A stretch of DNA of 64,000 bases from the NCBI GenBank assembly GCA_903868595.1, contig CAIPVV010000047.1:1-64000 (forward strand), in the 5' to 3' direction. Shown here piece after piece: positions 18,878-27,598 of the stretch. This DNA is from an uncultured Pseudomonadota bacterium (GTDB taxonomy: Bacteria; Pseudomonadota; Gammaproteobacteria; Steroidobacterales; Steroidobacteraceae). The notes beneath the pieces were generated by a model that saw only the letters and a list, made by a program, of their open reading frames with translations, did no database searches and was not told the DNA's origin. A program made the position numbers and the translations under genes. Numbering within the stretch: the stretch's first letter is position 1; each line of letters starts with the position of its first letter.

Positions 18878-19717
18878 CTAGCCCTTGCCAAAGAGGTCGG
18901 CCAGTTCGCGGCTGCGCAGCGCCGCTGCGTCCATGGCCGCGCTGACCGTCTCGGGCAGGCCGCGGGCGGCGAACGTCGCCAGCGCCGCCTCGGTGGTCCC
19001 GCCCTTGGAGGTGACCTCCGCACGCATGCGCGCCAGGTCCGCGTCCTGCTCGGCCGCTACCAGCTGGCCTGAGCCGGCCAGCGTCTGGGCGGCGAGGGCG
19101 CGGGCGGTCTGCGGCGAGAGACCTTGCGCCGTGGCGGCCTCTGCCATGAGTTCCGCGAGGCGGAAGAAATACGCCGGGCCGCTGCCGGAGAGGGCGGTGA
19201 CCACATCCAGCTGCTCCTCGGTCTCCACCCAGACGCACAGGCCGGTCGCGGCCAACACAAGCGCCGCCAGCTCCCGTTGCGCGGGTGACACAGCGGCATC
19301 GGCGTAGAGGCCCGAGGCACCGGCGCCCACCAGCGCGGGCCGGTTGGGCATCGCGCGCACGATGGCGACGCCGGGGCCGGCCCAGCGCGAGAGGTCCTGC
19401 GCACGTATCCCCGCCGCGACCGACACCAGCAGGGGCCGGGAGGCAGCGATCCCCGGCCGAAGCGCGGCCACGACCGGTGCCATCTGCTGCGGCTTCACCG
19501 CCAGGACCACCACGTCGGCGCCCTGCACAGCCGTGAGGTTGTCGCGGCTGGTGGCAACGCCGTAGTCCCGGGCGAGGGCGGCGAGGCCGGTCTCGTTCAG
19601 GTCCGCCACCGTGATCTGTGCGGCCGGCAGGCCCCGCGCGATCAGTCCACCGACCAGACCGCGTCCCATGTTGCCGCCGCCGATCAGGGCGACACGCAGG
19701 TGTTTGAGCTCTTGCAT
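18878..19717 (-). CDS. proC: Pyrroline-5-carboxylate reductase
   Basis: A 279-residue protein (E. coli 269). It has the Rossmann GGGNMGRGLVGGL NADPH motif, AVKPQQM, RAMPNRPALVGAG, ALSGSGPAYFF and the C-terminal TSKGGTTEAAL signature. It performs the last step of proline synthesis, reducing pyrroline-5-carboxylate with NAD(P)H in the cytosol. It lies 9 bp downstream of yggS. Confidence 0.97.
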   Translation of the reverse strand: MQELKHLRVALIGGGNMGRGLVGGLIARGLPAAQITVADLNETGLAALARDYGVATSRDNLTAVQGADVVVLAVKPQQMAPVVAALRPGIAASRPLLVSVAAGIRAQDLSRWAGPGVAIVRAMPNRPALVGAGASGLYADAAVSPAQRELAALVLAATGLCVWVETEEQLDVVTALSGSGPAYFFRLAELMAEAATAQGLSPQTARALAAQTLAGSGQLVAAEQDADLARMRAEVTSKGGTTEAALATFAARGLPETVSAAMDAAALRSRELADLFGKG

Positions 19718-19726
19718 CGCTACATT

Positions 19727-20464
19727 CTACTCGACCGCCGGTGCGGCGATGCTGGCGTCCCGCGAACCGAACAGGGCGGTGCCGATGCGCACCACGGTGG
19801 CCCCATGTGCCACGGCCGACTCCAGGTCCGCGCTCATGCCCATAGATAGCGTGTCCATCGCAACGCCCCGCGCCCGGGCCTCCTGCAGCAGCTGGCGCAG
19901 GTGCCCGAAGCCCGTAGCCTGCTCGGCCGGGCTGGCCTCGTAGGGCAGGATGCACATCAGCCCCCGCAGCCGCAGGCGCGGCAGCTCGCGTACCGCCTCG
20001 ATCAGCGCCGGCAGCGCCTCGGGCGGCACGCCGCCCTTGCTCGCTTCGCCCAGGACGTTCACCTGCAGGCAGATGTTGAGGGGCGCAACGAAATGACCGC
20101 GCTGGGTGGAGAGGCGCTGGGCGAGCTGGACGCGGTCCACGCCGTGGACCCAGTCGAACTGGCTGGCGATCGCCCGCGTCTTGTTGGCCTGGATGCGGCC
20201 GATGAAATGCCAATACAGGCCCAGATCGGTGAGCTGGGCCATCTTCGGCAGGGCTTCCGTGACGTAGTTCTCACCGAAGTCCCGCAGCCCCAAGGCCGCT
20301 GCCGCGCGGACACGTGCCGCCGGCTGGCCCTTGCTGACGGCCAGCAGCGTGACCTCGCCCGGATTGCGGCCGGCGGCCCGTGCTGCGCCGTCGATGCGCT
20401 CGCGCAGGCCCAGCAGCCTGTAATTAAGGCGATCGTTCGGTGAATTCTGAGCAGTGCTTAACAT
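19727..20464 (-). CDS. yggS: PLP homeostasis protein YggS (PLPBP)
   Basis: A 245-residue single-domain alanine-racemase-fold protein. PLP-lysine motif VTLLAVSKGQP, FGENYVTEAL, WHFIGRIQANK, LMCILPY, SMGMSADLESAVAHGATVVRIGTALFG. It binds pyridoxal phosphate and balances vitamin B6 and amino-acid pools rather than acting as an enzyme. It is divergent from pilT, with only 52 bp between the start codons, as in Pseudomonas. Confidence 0.96.
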   Translation of the reverse strand: MLSTAQNSPNDRLNYRLLGLRERIDGAARAAGRNPGEVTLLAVSKGQPAARVRAAAALGLRDFGENYVTEALPKMAQLTDLGLYWHFIGRIQANKTRAIASQFDWVHGVDRVQLAQRLSTQRGHFVAPLNICLQVNVLGEASKGGVPPEALPALIEAVRELPRLRLRGLMCILPYEASPAEQATGFGHLRQLLQEARARGVAMDTLSMGMSADLESAVAHGATVVRIGTALFGSRDASIAAPAVE

Positions 20465-20516
20465 AGGGGGGGTGAACGGTGGGGGCTATACTGCGGCAAG
20501 CCCAAAGGGAGTCTCC

Positions 20517-21557
20517 ATGGCCCTCGATATCGCGCAGCTCCTGGCGTTTGCGGTCAAGAACAACGCCTCCGATCTGCATTTGTCTGCCGGCGTTCCGCCG
20601 ATGATCCGCGTCGATGGCGACATGAAGCGCGTCAACATGCCTGCCCTTTCCCACAAGGAAGTGCACAGCATGGTGTACGACATCATGAACGACAAGCAGC
20701 GCAAAGCCTATGAGGAGTTCTTCGAGACCGATTTCTCGTTCGAGATCCCCAAGCTTGCCCGCTTCCGCGTCAATGCCTTCAACCAGAACCGCGGTGCCGG
20801 TGCGGTGTTCCGCAGCATTCCGTCCGTGATCATGGGCCTGGATGAGCTCAACACGCCCAAGATCTTCCGCGACCTGTGCATGCTGCCGCGTGGACTGGTG
20901 CTGGTGACCGGGCCGACCGGCTCGGGCAAGTCCACCACGCTCGCGGCGATGATAAACCACTGCAATGACAACCGACCGGACCACATTCTCACGGTGGAGG
21001 ATCCGATCGAGTTCGTGCATGAGTCCAAACGCAGTCTGATCAACCAGCGCGAGGTGCATCGCGACACGCTGGGCTTCTCCGAGGCCCTGCGCTCGGCGCT
21101 GCGCGAGGACCCGGACGTGATCCTGGTCGGCGAGATGCGCGACCTGGAAACCATCCGCCTGGCGCTCACCGCCGCGGAAACCGGCCACCTGGTGTTTGGT
21201 ACCCTGCACACCAACTCGGCCGCCAAGACCATCGACCGCATCGTGGACGTGTTCCCGGCAGCCGAGAAGGAGATGGTCCGCTCGATGCTGTCGGAGTCCC
21301 TGCGCGCGGTGATCTCCCAGACCCTGCTGAAGCGGGTCGGTGGCGGGCGTGTGGCCGCGCACGAGATCATGATCGGCACCCCGGCCATCCGTAATCTAAT
21401 CCGTGAGGGCAAGATCGCCCAGATGTACTCTTCCATCCAGACCGGGCAGTCTCAGGGGATGCAGACACTGGACCAGTGCCTGTCCGAAATGGTTTCCAAG
21501 GGCCTGGTTAGCAAGGAAGAGGCCCGCTTCAAGGCTCAGAATAAGGATGCCCTCTAG
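20517..21557 (+). CDS. pilT: Type IV pilus retraction ATPase PilT
   Basis: A 346-residue protein. Start ATG 20517 lies behind AAAGGGAG. An earlier in-frame ATG at 20454 would overlap the yggS start and lacks a ribosome site. The N-terminal domain carries NNASDLHLSAG, and the ATPase has Walker A GPTGSGKST (Lys138), Asp/His boxes and Walker B VILVGEMRD. The C-terminal motif AIRNLIREGK is the hallmark of PilT, needed for retraction in known systems. It works as a cytosolic hexamer at the pilus base. Confidence 0.97.
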   Translation: MALDIAQLLAFAVKNNASDLHLSAGVPPMIRVDGDMKRVNMPALSHKEVHSMVYDIMNDKQRKAYEEFFETDFSFEIPKLARFRVNAFNQNRGAGAVFRSIPSVIMGLDELNTPKIFRDLCMLPRGLVLVTGPTGSGKSTTLAAMINHCNDNRPDHILTVEDPIEFVHESKRSLINQREVHRDTLGFSEALRSALREDPDVILVGEMRDLETIRLALTAAETGHLVFGTLHTNSAAKTIDRIVDVFPAAEKEMVRSMLSESLRAVISQTLLKRVGGGRVAAHEIMIGTPAIRNLIREGKIAQMYSSIQTGQSQGMQTLDQCLSEMVSKGLVSKEEARFKAQNKDAL

Positions 21558-21578
21558 GGGCACTCAGGCACGGCAATC

Positions 21579-22739
21579 ATGGATCGCGAGCAAGCCATCA
21601 AGCTGATGCAGGATCTCCTGCGCCGCGTCATCGAGCGCAAGGGGTCTGACCTGTTCATCACCGCCGGCTTCCCGCCGGCCGTGAAAGTCGATGGCGAGGT
21701 GCGTCCCCAGTCGGAGCGCAAGCTCTCGGCCGAGGAGTCCGCCATCCTGGTCCGCTCGATCATGAATGATCGCCAGGCCAAGGATTTCGACGCCTCCAAG
21801 GAATGTAATTTCGCCATCTCCCCGCCGGGTATTGGCCGCTTCCGCGTCAGCGTGTTCATGCAGCAGGGCCAGGTCGGCGCCGTGCTGCGCCTGATCAACG
21901 CGACGATCCCCACCTTCGAGGAGCTGGACCTGCCGCCGGTGCTGAGCGACGTCGTGCTCTCCAAGCGCGGCCTGGTCATCATCGTGGGCGGTACCGGCTC
22001 GGGCAAGTCCACGACGCTGGCGGCGATGGTTGGCTATCGCAACGAGAAGACCCGTGGGCACATCGTCACCATCGAGGATCCGGTGGAGTTCGTGCACCCC
22101 CACAAGGGCTGCGTGATCACCCACCGCGAGGTGGGCGTGGACACCGAGTCCTGGCAAGCCGCGCTCAAGAACACCTTGCGCCAGGCCCCCGACGTCATCC
22201 TGATAGGCGAGATCCGCGACCGCGAGACGATGGAATACGGCATCCAGTTCGCGGAGACCGGGCACCTGGTGCTGGCCACCCTGCACGCTAACAGCTCCAA
22301 CCAGGCGCTGGACCGCATCATCAACTTCTTCCCCGAGGAGCGGCGCGAGCAGCTGCTCATGGATCTCTCGCTGAACCTGCGCGGACTTATTTCCCAGCGC
22401 CTGGTGCCACGCGAGTCCGGCGTCGGCCGCATCGCGGCCACCGAGATCATGCTCAACTCGCCGCTGATCCAGGACCTGATCTTCAAGGGCGAAGTGGCCA
22501 AGATCAAGGAAGTCATGGCCCGCTCCAACCGGCTGGGCATGAAGACCTTCGACCAGTGCCTGTTCGACCTCTACGAGGGCTCGTGGGTTTCCTACGAGGA
22601 CGCCATGCGCAATGCCGACTCGAAGAACGAGCTGCGGCTGCGCATCAAGCTGGAGAGCAAGCGGGACAGCCGGCCTGCGGATGATGCAGCTGGGCTGACG
22701 CTGCTGAACGAAGAAGACGAGCATACCCAGACTTTCTGA
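21579..22739 (+). CDS. pilU: Type IV pilus retraction-associated ATPase PilU
   Basis: A 386-residue protein. KGSDLFITAGFPP, CNFAISPPGIGRFRVS, Walker A GGTGSGKST (Lys143) and VILIGEIRDRETMEY are the forms seen in PilU rather than PilT. PilT's AIRNLIRE motif is replaced by SPLIQDLIFKGEVA. PilU assists PilT in high-force pilus retraction and in P. aeruginosa is needed for twitching. It lies 21 bp after pilT. Confidence 0.95.
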   Translation: MDREQAIKLMQDLLRRVIERKGSDLFITAGFPPAVKVDGEVRPQSERKLSAEESAILVRSIMNDRQAKDFDASKECNFAISPPGIGRFRVSVFMQQGQVGAVLRLINATIPTFEELDLPPVLSDVVLSKRGLVIIVGGTGSGKSTTLAAMVGYRNEKTRGHIVTIEDPVEFVHPHKGCVITHREVGVDTESWQAALKNTLRQAPDVILIGEIRDRETMEYGIQFAETGHLVLATLHANSSNQALDRIINFFPEERREQLLMDLSLNLRGLISQRLVPRESGVGRIAATEIMLNSPLIQDLIFKGEVAKIKEVMARSNRLGMKTFDQCLFDLYEGSWVSYEDAMRNADSKNELRLRIKLESKRDSRPADDAAGLTLLNEEDEHTQTF

Positions 22740-22740
22740 C

Positions 22741-23862
22741 ATGTCGGCGACACCTACCTCAAACTCCGATGAGTACAAGATCGACACGCCGGGCGTGCCG
22801 GCGGGGCTGAACACACGCCCGCTGTTCAAGCTGATGGTGGATCGCAAGGCCTCGGACCTGTTTTTCTCTGCCAATGCGCCGATCAAGATCAAGATCGAGG
22901 GCCAGATCCACCCGGTCAACAAGAACATCCTCTCCCCGGACGCGGTCAAGGCCGCAGCCTTCTCGCTGATGACCACCGAGCAGCTGGAGTACTTCCGGCG
23001 CGAGATGGAAATCGACTTCGCGGTCTCCGAGCCCGGGCTGGGACGCTTTCGCGTAAACGTCTTCATGCAGCGCGGTTCGCCTTCGATGGTGATGCGCTAC
23101 ATTGCCGTCGAGGTACCCAAGCTGGAGAGCCTGGGCCTGCCGGACCTGCTGCCCGAACTGATCAGGCACAAGCGGGGACTGGTGCTGATGGTCGGCTCCA
23201 CCGGGTCGGGCAAGTCCACGACCCTGGCGGCGATGATCAACCACCGCAACGAGAACTTCTCCGAGCACATCGTCACGATCGAGGATCCGATCGAGTTCTT
23301 GCATCGCAACAAGAAGTCGATCGTGAACCAGCGCGAGGTGGGCACGGATACGCGCTCGTACGAGCGTGCCCTGCGCGGCGTCATGCGCGCCGCCCCCGAC
23401 GTCATCCTGATCGGCGAGATCCGCGACCGCGAGAGCATGCATGCCGCCATCACGCTGGCCGGCACCGGCCACCTGGTGCTGGCGACCCTGCACGCCAACA
23501 ACTGCGCCGAGACGGTGGATCGCATCATCAACCTGTTCCCGCACGACCAGCACGTGCAGGTCATGCTGGATCTCTCGCAGTACCTGCGCGCGATCCTTGC
23601 CCAGCGCCTCGTGCCGGGCAGGGATGGGCGGCGTATCGCGGCGGTGGAGGTCATGCTCAATACCGCCCACATCGCCGAACGCATCAAGAAGGGCGACGTC
23701 ATGGGGATCAAGGAAGCCCTGCGGGTGAGCGCCGAGCGCGGCATCCAGAGCTTTGACATGGCGCTCTTTGACCTCTACAAATCCGAGCGCGTCTCCCTCG
23801 AGGACGCACTGGCCTACGCCGACTCGCGCACGAACCTGGAAGCCAAGATCAACTTCGGCTGA
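22741..23862 (+). CDS. Second PilU-like pilus ATPase (third PilT/PilU paralogue)
   Basis: A 373-residue PilT/PilU-family ATPase starting one base after the pilU stop. It has KASDLFFSANAPIKIKIEGQ, EIDFAVSEPGLGRFRVNVFMQRG, Walker A GSTGSGKST (Lys158) and Walker B VILIGEIRDRESM. The C-terminal region NTAHIAERIKKGDVMGIKEAL is PilU-type, without AIRNLIRE. It is clearly diverged from the adjacent pilU and so not a recent duplicate. Its role is unknown: it may be a retraction accessory or partner specificity factor. P. aeruginosa has only pilT and pilU at this site. Confidence 0.9.
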   Translation: MSATPTSNSDEYKIDTPGVPAGLNTRPLFKLMVDRKASDLFFSANAPIKIKIEGQIHPVNKNILSPDAVKAAAFSLMTTEQLEYFRREMEIDFAVSEPGLGRFRVNVFMQRGSPSMVMRYIAVEVPKLESLGLPDLLPELIRHKRGLVLMVGSTGSGKSTTLAAMINHRNENFSEHIVTIEDPIEFLHRNKKSIVNQREVGTDTRSYERALRGVMRAAPDVILIGEIRDRESMHAAITLAGTGHLVLATLHANNCAETVDRIINLFPHDQHVQVMLDLSQYLRAILAQRLVPGRDGRRIAAVEVMLNTAHIAERIKKGDVMGIKEALRVSAERGIQSFDMALFDLYKSERVSLEDALAYADSRTNLEAKINFG

Positions 23863-23908
23863 CGCGCCGGCCGTACCGGCGCGCGGCCTGTGGCTGACCG
23901 CCAATAGT

Positions 23909-24319
23909 TTGCCTCTTGAGCTGCATGCCTGGTGCGAACGGCTGATGCTGCGCATCGCCGCCGCGATCGCGCTGCCCTGCCTGCTGCTGGGCGCGCTGGT
24001 CTGACTGTTTGCGCCCGGGCGCCCGGCCCTGCCGGGCACCTACCTGCCGGTTGCGATGGTCGCGCCTGCGCTTGGCGCGGGCCGGATCGGACTCCTGCAG
24101 GTGCACCGGCGGATCGCGCTGTATGGGGTCGCCGGCGTGGTGCTGGTGGTGGCCTGGTACGTGGACCTGGTCCAACCCCTGTTCCTGGGATCCGCGCAGC
24201 CGCGCTGGGGGGTGGTCGCCGCGCAGCGGGCGCTGGCCGTGCTGCTGCGGGAGGTTGCACTCGTGCGCTGGCGGGCGGCCGACTGGCCGCGCGGCCAGGG
24301 CGTGGTGCCGCTGGCGTGA
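23909..24319 (+). pseudogene. Possible small membrane protein split by an in-frame TGA
   Basis: From TTG 23909 or ATG 23945 the frame encodes a hydrophobic segment (LRIAAAIALPCLLLGALV), hits TGA at 24002-24004 and then continues open to 24319. Further hydrophobic segments follow (LPVAMVAPALGAG, ALYGVAGVVLVVAWYVDLV), and the end is basic. Changing the TGA to TGG would give a single protein of about 125-136 residues with three membrane helices. No family is recognised. This may be a decayed gene or chance hydrophobic frames in GC-rich DNA. Confidence 0.33.
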
Positions 24320-24378
24320 GGCCGGTGGCGTGGCCACAGCTGCCCGCCCGCGCCGCGATCCGGCTTCGTCACAGCACA

Positions 24379-24402
24379 GGGCCCGCGCTTCGGCGGGCCC
24401 TT
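24379..24402. terminator. GC hairpin, weak terminator candidate
   Basis: An 8-bp stem GGGCCCGC / GCGGGCCC with a 6-nt loop is followed on the plus side only by TT. There is no U-tract on the minus side. It lies 28 bp downstream of the methyltransferase stop codon. Confidence 0.3.
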
Positions 24403-24427
24403 GCTTGGCACGCAGGGGGCGTCCGGC

Positions 24428-25240
24428 TTACTTCTTCGGCTTGCGGAACTTGAAGACCGTCTGGTCCGTCATGCCGCGCAGGCCCGGCGCGAACACCAGC
24501 TGCGTGTGGTCGTCGGTCGGGTAGGCCAGCAGCTTGCTCTCCTCCTCCAGCTTGAAGCCCGCCGCGATGACTTCCTGGCGGATGACCGCCGGGTCAACGC
24601 GGTGCAGTTTCTTCACGTCGCGCGTGCCGGAGCCGGCCTCGGCATTGTGGTCGACGATGAAGAACACGCCACCCGGCTTCAGCGCCTTGAAGATCTTCGC
24701 GTTGAGCGCCGCCGTGTCGATCCCGTTGATGAACAGGTCGTGGTAGTACAGCACGTTGACCACGGCATCCACGTTCTGCGGCAACTCGACGCCGTTGTAG
24801 TTCACGAGCGTGTACTGCGTGTTCGGATGCTTGTCGACGAAGGCGCCGCTGGCCACCCCGGCGCGGGCGGCCGTGTAGGGCAGGTCCAGCATGTAGATGC
24901 GGCCCTGCGGGCCGACGATATCCGAGAGCAGTTGGGTGAAGTACTGGCCGAAGGAGGCGAACTCCACGACCCGGTCGCCAGGCTTGATTCCGGAGAGCAT
25001 CAGCAGCTCGGCCGGCTTTCGGTTGGCGTCGCGTGCCTTGGCCTCGGCGCCGCGGTCGGCCGAGTCGATGGCGGAGCGGATGTAGGCCGGCGTGTTCGCC
25101 GGCAGGACATAGGGTACGGCGGCGGGGGCCGCGGCCGGCGTGGCGGCGGCGCCTTCGGCGGCGCCGGCACTCATCGCGGCCAGGCTGAGTGTTGCGCAGG
25201 CCAGCACGGCGGATACCAGGCGTGGATACATCTTGTTCAC
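24428..25240 (-). CDS. Exported class I methyltransferase-like protein (COG4798 type)
   Basis: A 270-residue protein. GTG 25240 is preferred because GAGGGGG lies 5 nt upstream. Both it and the next ATG (25231) give a signal peptide with core LVSAVLACATLSLAAMS cut near AGA|AEG. The mature part has a SAM-methyltransferase-like fold: VLPANTPAYIRSAIDSADR, LSGIKPGDRVVEFASFGQYFTQLL (motif I), GRIYMLDLP, VNVLYYHDLF and ALKPGGVFFIVDHNAE. This matches the family of predicted methyltransferases carrying signal peptides. How SAM would be available in the periplasm is not understood. It is separated by 25 bp from the PyrK-like gene. Confidence 0.85.
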   Translation of the reverse strand: MNKMYPRLVSAVLACATLSLAAMSAGAAEGAAATPAAAPAAVPYVLPANTPAYIRSAIDSADRGAEAKARDANRKPAELLMLSGIKPGDRVVEFASFGQYFTQLLSDIVGPQGRIYMLDLPYTAARAGVASGAFVDKHPNTQYTLVNYNGVELPQNVDAVVNVLYYHDLFINGIDTAALNAKIFKALKPGGVFFIVDHNAEAGSGTRDVKKLHRVDPAVIRQEVIAAGFKLEEESKLLAYPTDDHTQLVFAPGLRGMTDQTVFKFRKPKK

Positions 25241-25265
25241 GAAAACCCCCTCGTAATGGTCTTTA

Positions 25266-26177
25266 CTAGGTCTTGGACCGGAAAACACTGTAGGCGTCAA
25301 ACACGGGACCATCGACGCAGACCCGCTTCATCGCAGGTCCCTTCGAGGTATGCACTTCGACGACGCAGCCCGCGCAGCCACCGACCGCACAGGCCATGAA
25401 CTCCTCCAGCGATACCTGGCAGGCCACGCCGAACTGGCTGGCGAGGGCTGCAACGGCCCGCAGCATGGGCGTCGGGCCGCAGCTGAAGATCTCCACCTGC
25501 GCCAGCGCCGCCGGCTCCAGCTGTGCCAGCCAGCTGCGGGCAAGGTCGGTGACGAAGCCATCGTGGCAACCAGCGAAGCTGGACTTGCTGGTCAGGCGGC
25601 TGGGTACGCCCCAGTCCTCCAGCAGCGGCATGCTGGCGATCACGCCATCCGGCATGCCCGGCACCAGGATGCGGGAGGGCCGGGCGCGGAACGGGAAGGG
25701 GATCTCTGAGCCCATGATGACGAAGGGCCGGAAGCCCTCGACCGCGCGATCGCGCAGCACTTCCGCCAGGTAGACCATCGGCGGGATGCCGACGCCGCCA
25801 CCTATCAGCAGCGCCAGGGGCTTCTCCGCATGCGGCGTGAACCCCTGGCCGATCGGGCCCAGCAGGTTCACGACGTCGCCGGCCTTGCGGCTGGCCAGGT
25901 GACTCAGGCCCTCGCCCATCACCTTGTAGAGGATCTCGATCCAGCCTTCCTGTGCATCGGCACGCATGATCGAGAGCGGGCGGCGCATCGGGATCGCCGG
26001 ATCAACGGCCACGTGCGCGAAGCAGCCGGCGGTGGCGCGCGAGGCGCACAGCGGCGCTTGCAGCCGCAGGACGTACTGCCGGCCGGGGTGGCTCTCCTGC
26101 GAGAGGACGCGGGCGTCCTCCACGTAGATGGTGCCGCGGTGGGCATGCCGGTCTGGTGCGACTTCAGCCACTGTCAC
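25266..26177 (-). CDS. pyrK: PyrK-like dihydroorotate dehydrogenase electron-transfer subunit
   Basis: A 303-residue protein with GTG start 26177, 1 base after the pyrB stop, and AGGAG just upstream. It has a flavin-binding region (PMRRPLSIMRAD), NAD-binding LIGGGVGIPPMVYLAEVL, SCGPTPMLRA and the C-terminal [2Fe-2S] cluster CAVGGCAGC plus Cys in VCVDGPVF. All four cysteines match PyrK. In Gram-positives PyrK passes electrons from class 1B PyrD to NAD. It could instead belong to another ferredoxin-reductase-like oxidoreductase. The coupling to pyrB supports pyrimidine synthesis. Confidence 0.85.
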   Translation of the reverse strand: MTVAEVAPDRHAHRGTIYVEDARVLSQESHPGRQYVLRLQAPLCASRATAGCFAHVAVDPAIPMRRPLSIMRADAQEGWIEILYKVMGEGLSHLASRKAGDVVNLLGPIGQGFTPHAEKPLALLIGGGVGIPPMVYLAEVLRDRAVEGFRPFVIMGSEIPFPFRARPSRILVPGMPDGVIASMPLLEDWGVPSRLTSKSSFAGCHDGFVTDLARSWLAQLEPAALAQVEIFSCGPTPMLRAVAALASQFGVACQVSLEEFMACAVGGCAGCVVEVHTSKGPAMKRVCVDGPVFDAYSVFRSKT

Positions 26178-27140
26178 TTAGCTCCTGCGGCCGACCGCAC
26201 GCGCGGACAGCGTTTCCAGGACCGCCATGCGAACGGCCACGCCGTTGGCGACCTGGTCCCGAATGACCGATTGTGGCCCGTCGGCCACGGCCGAGTCGAT
26301 CTCCACGCCCCGGTTCATCGGCTGCGGGTGCATGACGATCGCATTCGGCTTGGCCAGCGCCAGCCGCGCGGGCGTGAGGCCGAAGCGGCGAAAATACTCA
26401 TCGCCCGTCGGGATGGCGGTGTCGGCAAAGCGCTCGCGCTGGATGCGCAGCATCATCACCACGTCCGCATCGGCGATACCCCGCTCGATGCTCTCGAAAC
26501 GGCTGCAGCCCGCAAACTCCCCGGCCGGCGGCATCAGCACGGGCGGGGCCACGAGGCGCAGCTCCTTCACGCCGAGCGTCTGCAGCGCCTGGCAGGCCGA
26601 GCGCGCGACGCGCGAGTGCAGGATGTCGCCCACGATGGCCACGCTCAGCTGATCGCAGTGGCGCTTGTGCTGCAGGATCGTGAGCGTATCGAGCAGGCCC
26701 TGCGTCGGGTGGGAGAGGTGGGCCTCGCCCGCCGACAGCACGCTGACCTCCGGGCCCACGTGGCTGGCCACCAGCGCCGGAACGCCGGCCTCGGCGTCGC
26801 GCACGACGAAGACGTCCACGTGCAGGGATTCCAGCGTGTAGATCGTGTCCAGCATGCTCTCGCCCTTCACGCGCGAGGAGAGCTGCATCTCCAGGTTCAC
26901 CACGTCCGCCCCCAGCCGCTTGGCGGCCAGTTCGAAGGAGACTCGCGTGCGCGTAGAGGGTTCGGTGAACAGGTTGGCGACGGTCAGGCCGGCCAGCACA
27001 TCCGAGCGAGGCGCGACCTCGCCGCGGCGGCGCACGTAGTGCTGGGCGCGCTCCAGCAGCGTCTCCAGCTCATCACGCGACAGACCCTCCAGGGTGAGCA
27101 GGTGTCGCAGGCTGCCGTTGGCCCGCCGTTGGTCGGTCAT
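26178..27140 (-). CDS. pyrB: Aspartate carbamoyltransferase catalytic subunit
   Basis: A 320-residue protein (E. coli 311). It has the carbamoyl-phosphate loop STRTRVSFELAAKRLGA, HPTQGLLD, VGDILHSRVARS and HPQPMNRGVEID. It condenses carbamoyl phosphate with aspartate in pyrimidine synthesis. The position next to ruvX-algH is conserved with Pseudomonas, but pyrR and pyrC, which flank pyrB there, are not present. No pyrI is visible. Confidence 0.96.
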   Translation of the reverse strand: MTDQRRANGSLRHLLTLEGLSRDELETLLERAQHYVRRRGEVAPRSDVLAGLTVANLFTEPSTRTRVSFELAAKRLGADVVNLEMQLSSRVKGESMLDTIYTLESLHVDVFVVRDAEAGVPALVASHVGPEVSVLSAGEAHLSHPTQGLLDTLTILQHKRHCDQLSVAIVGDILHSRVARSACQALQTLGVKELRLVAPPVLMPPAGEFAGCSRFESIERGIADADVVMMLRIQRERFADTAIPTGDEYFRRFGLTPARLALAKPNAIVMHPQPMNRGVEIDSAVADGPQSVIRDQVANGVAVRMAVLETLSARAVGRRS

Positions 27141-27157
27141 GCGCGTGTCCCGTGTGT

Positions 27158-27598
27158 TCAGTTCTGGTTCTGCAGCCAGCTGCCGAGGATCACGGCCGCT
27201 GCTGCGCTGTCGATGTCCCCCGGCTGCAGGCGCCGCTTGAGCTCGCCGCTGGCGCGCCGCGACTTCAGTTCGCCGGCCGCTTCCACCGAGGAGTAGCGCT
27301 CGTCCATGCGCAGGACGGGCAAGCCGCTGCGCTGGCCCAGTTCCGCCGCGAAGCGGTTGGCCGCGGGCGCCACCCGGGCCGGGGTACCGTCGTCATTATA
27401 GGGGTCTCCGACGATCAGCAGGTCGGGACCGACGCTGCGGATCTCCCGCGCGATAGCGCTCCAGTCCGGGCCGCTGGCGGGACAAATCAGGGGCTTGCGT
27501 GGGGAGGCGCTGCGGCTGACCGTGTCGCCGACGGCAACGCCGATGCGCTTGAGTCCGAAATCGAAGGCGAGGACGACGCGTGCCCGGTTCTGGGTCAC
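27158..27598 (-). CDS. ruvX: RuvX/YqgF Holliday-junction-resolvase-fold protein
   Basis: A 146-residue RNase H-fold protein. VLAFDFGLKRIGVAVGD supplies the first acidic residue, LLIVGDPYNDDGT the second region, and LRMDERYSSVEA plus DIDSAAAAVIL the remaining acidic residues. The family is linked to 16S rRNA 5'-end processing and junction resolution. GTG 27598 directly adjoins the algH stop (TGA then GTG). The order algH-ruvX-pyrB is a standard gammaproteobacterial block. Confidence 0.95.
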   Translation of the reverse strand: MTQNRARVVLAFDFGLKRIGVAVGDTVSRSASPRKPLICPASGPDWSAIAREIRSVGPDLLIVGDPYNDDGTPARVAPAANRFAAELGQRSGLPVLRMDERYSSVEAAGELKSRRASGELKRRLQPGDIDSAAAAVILGSWLQNQN

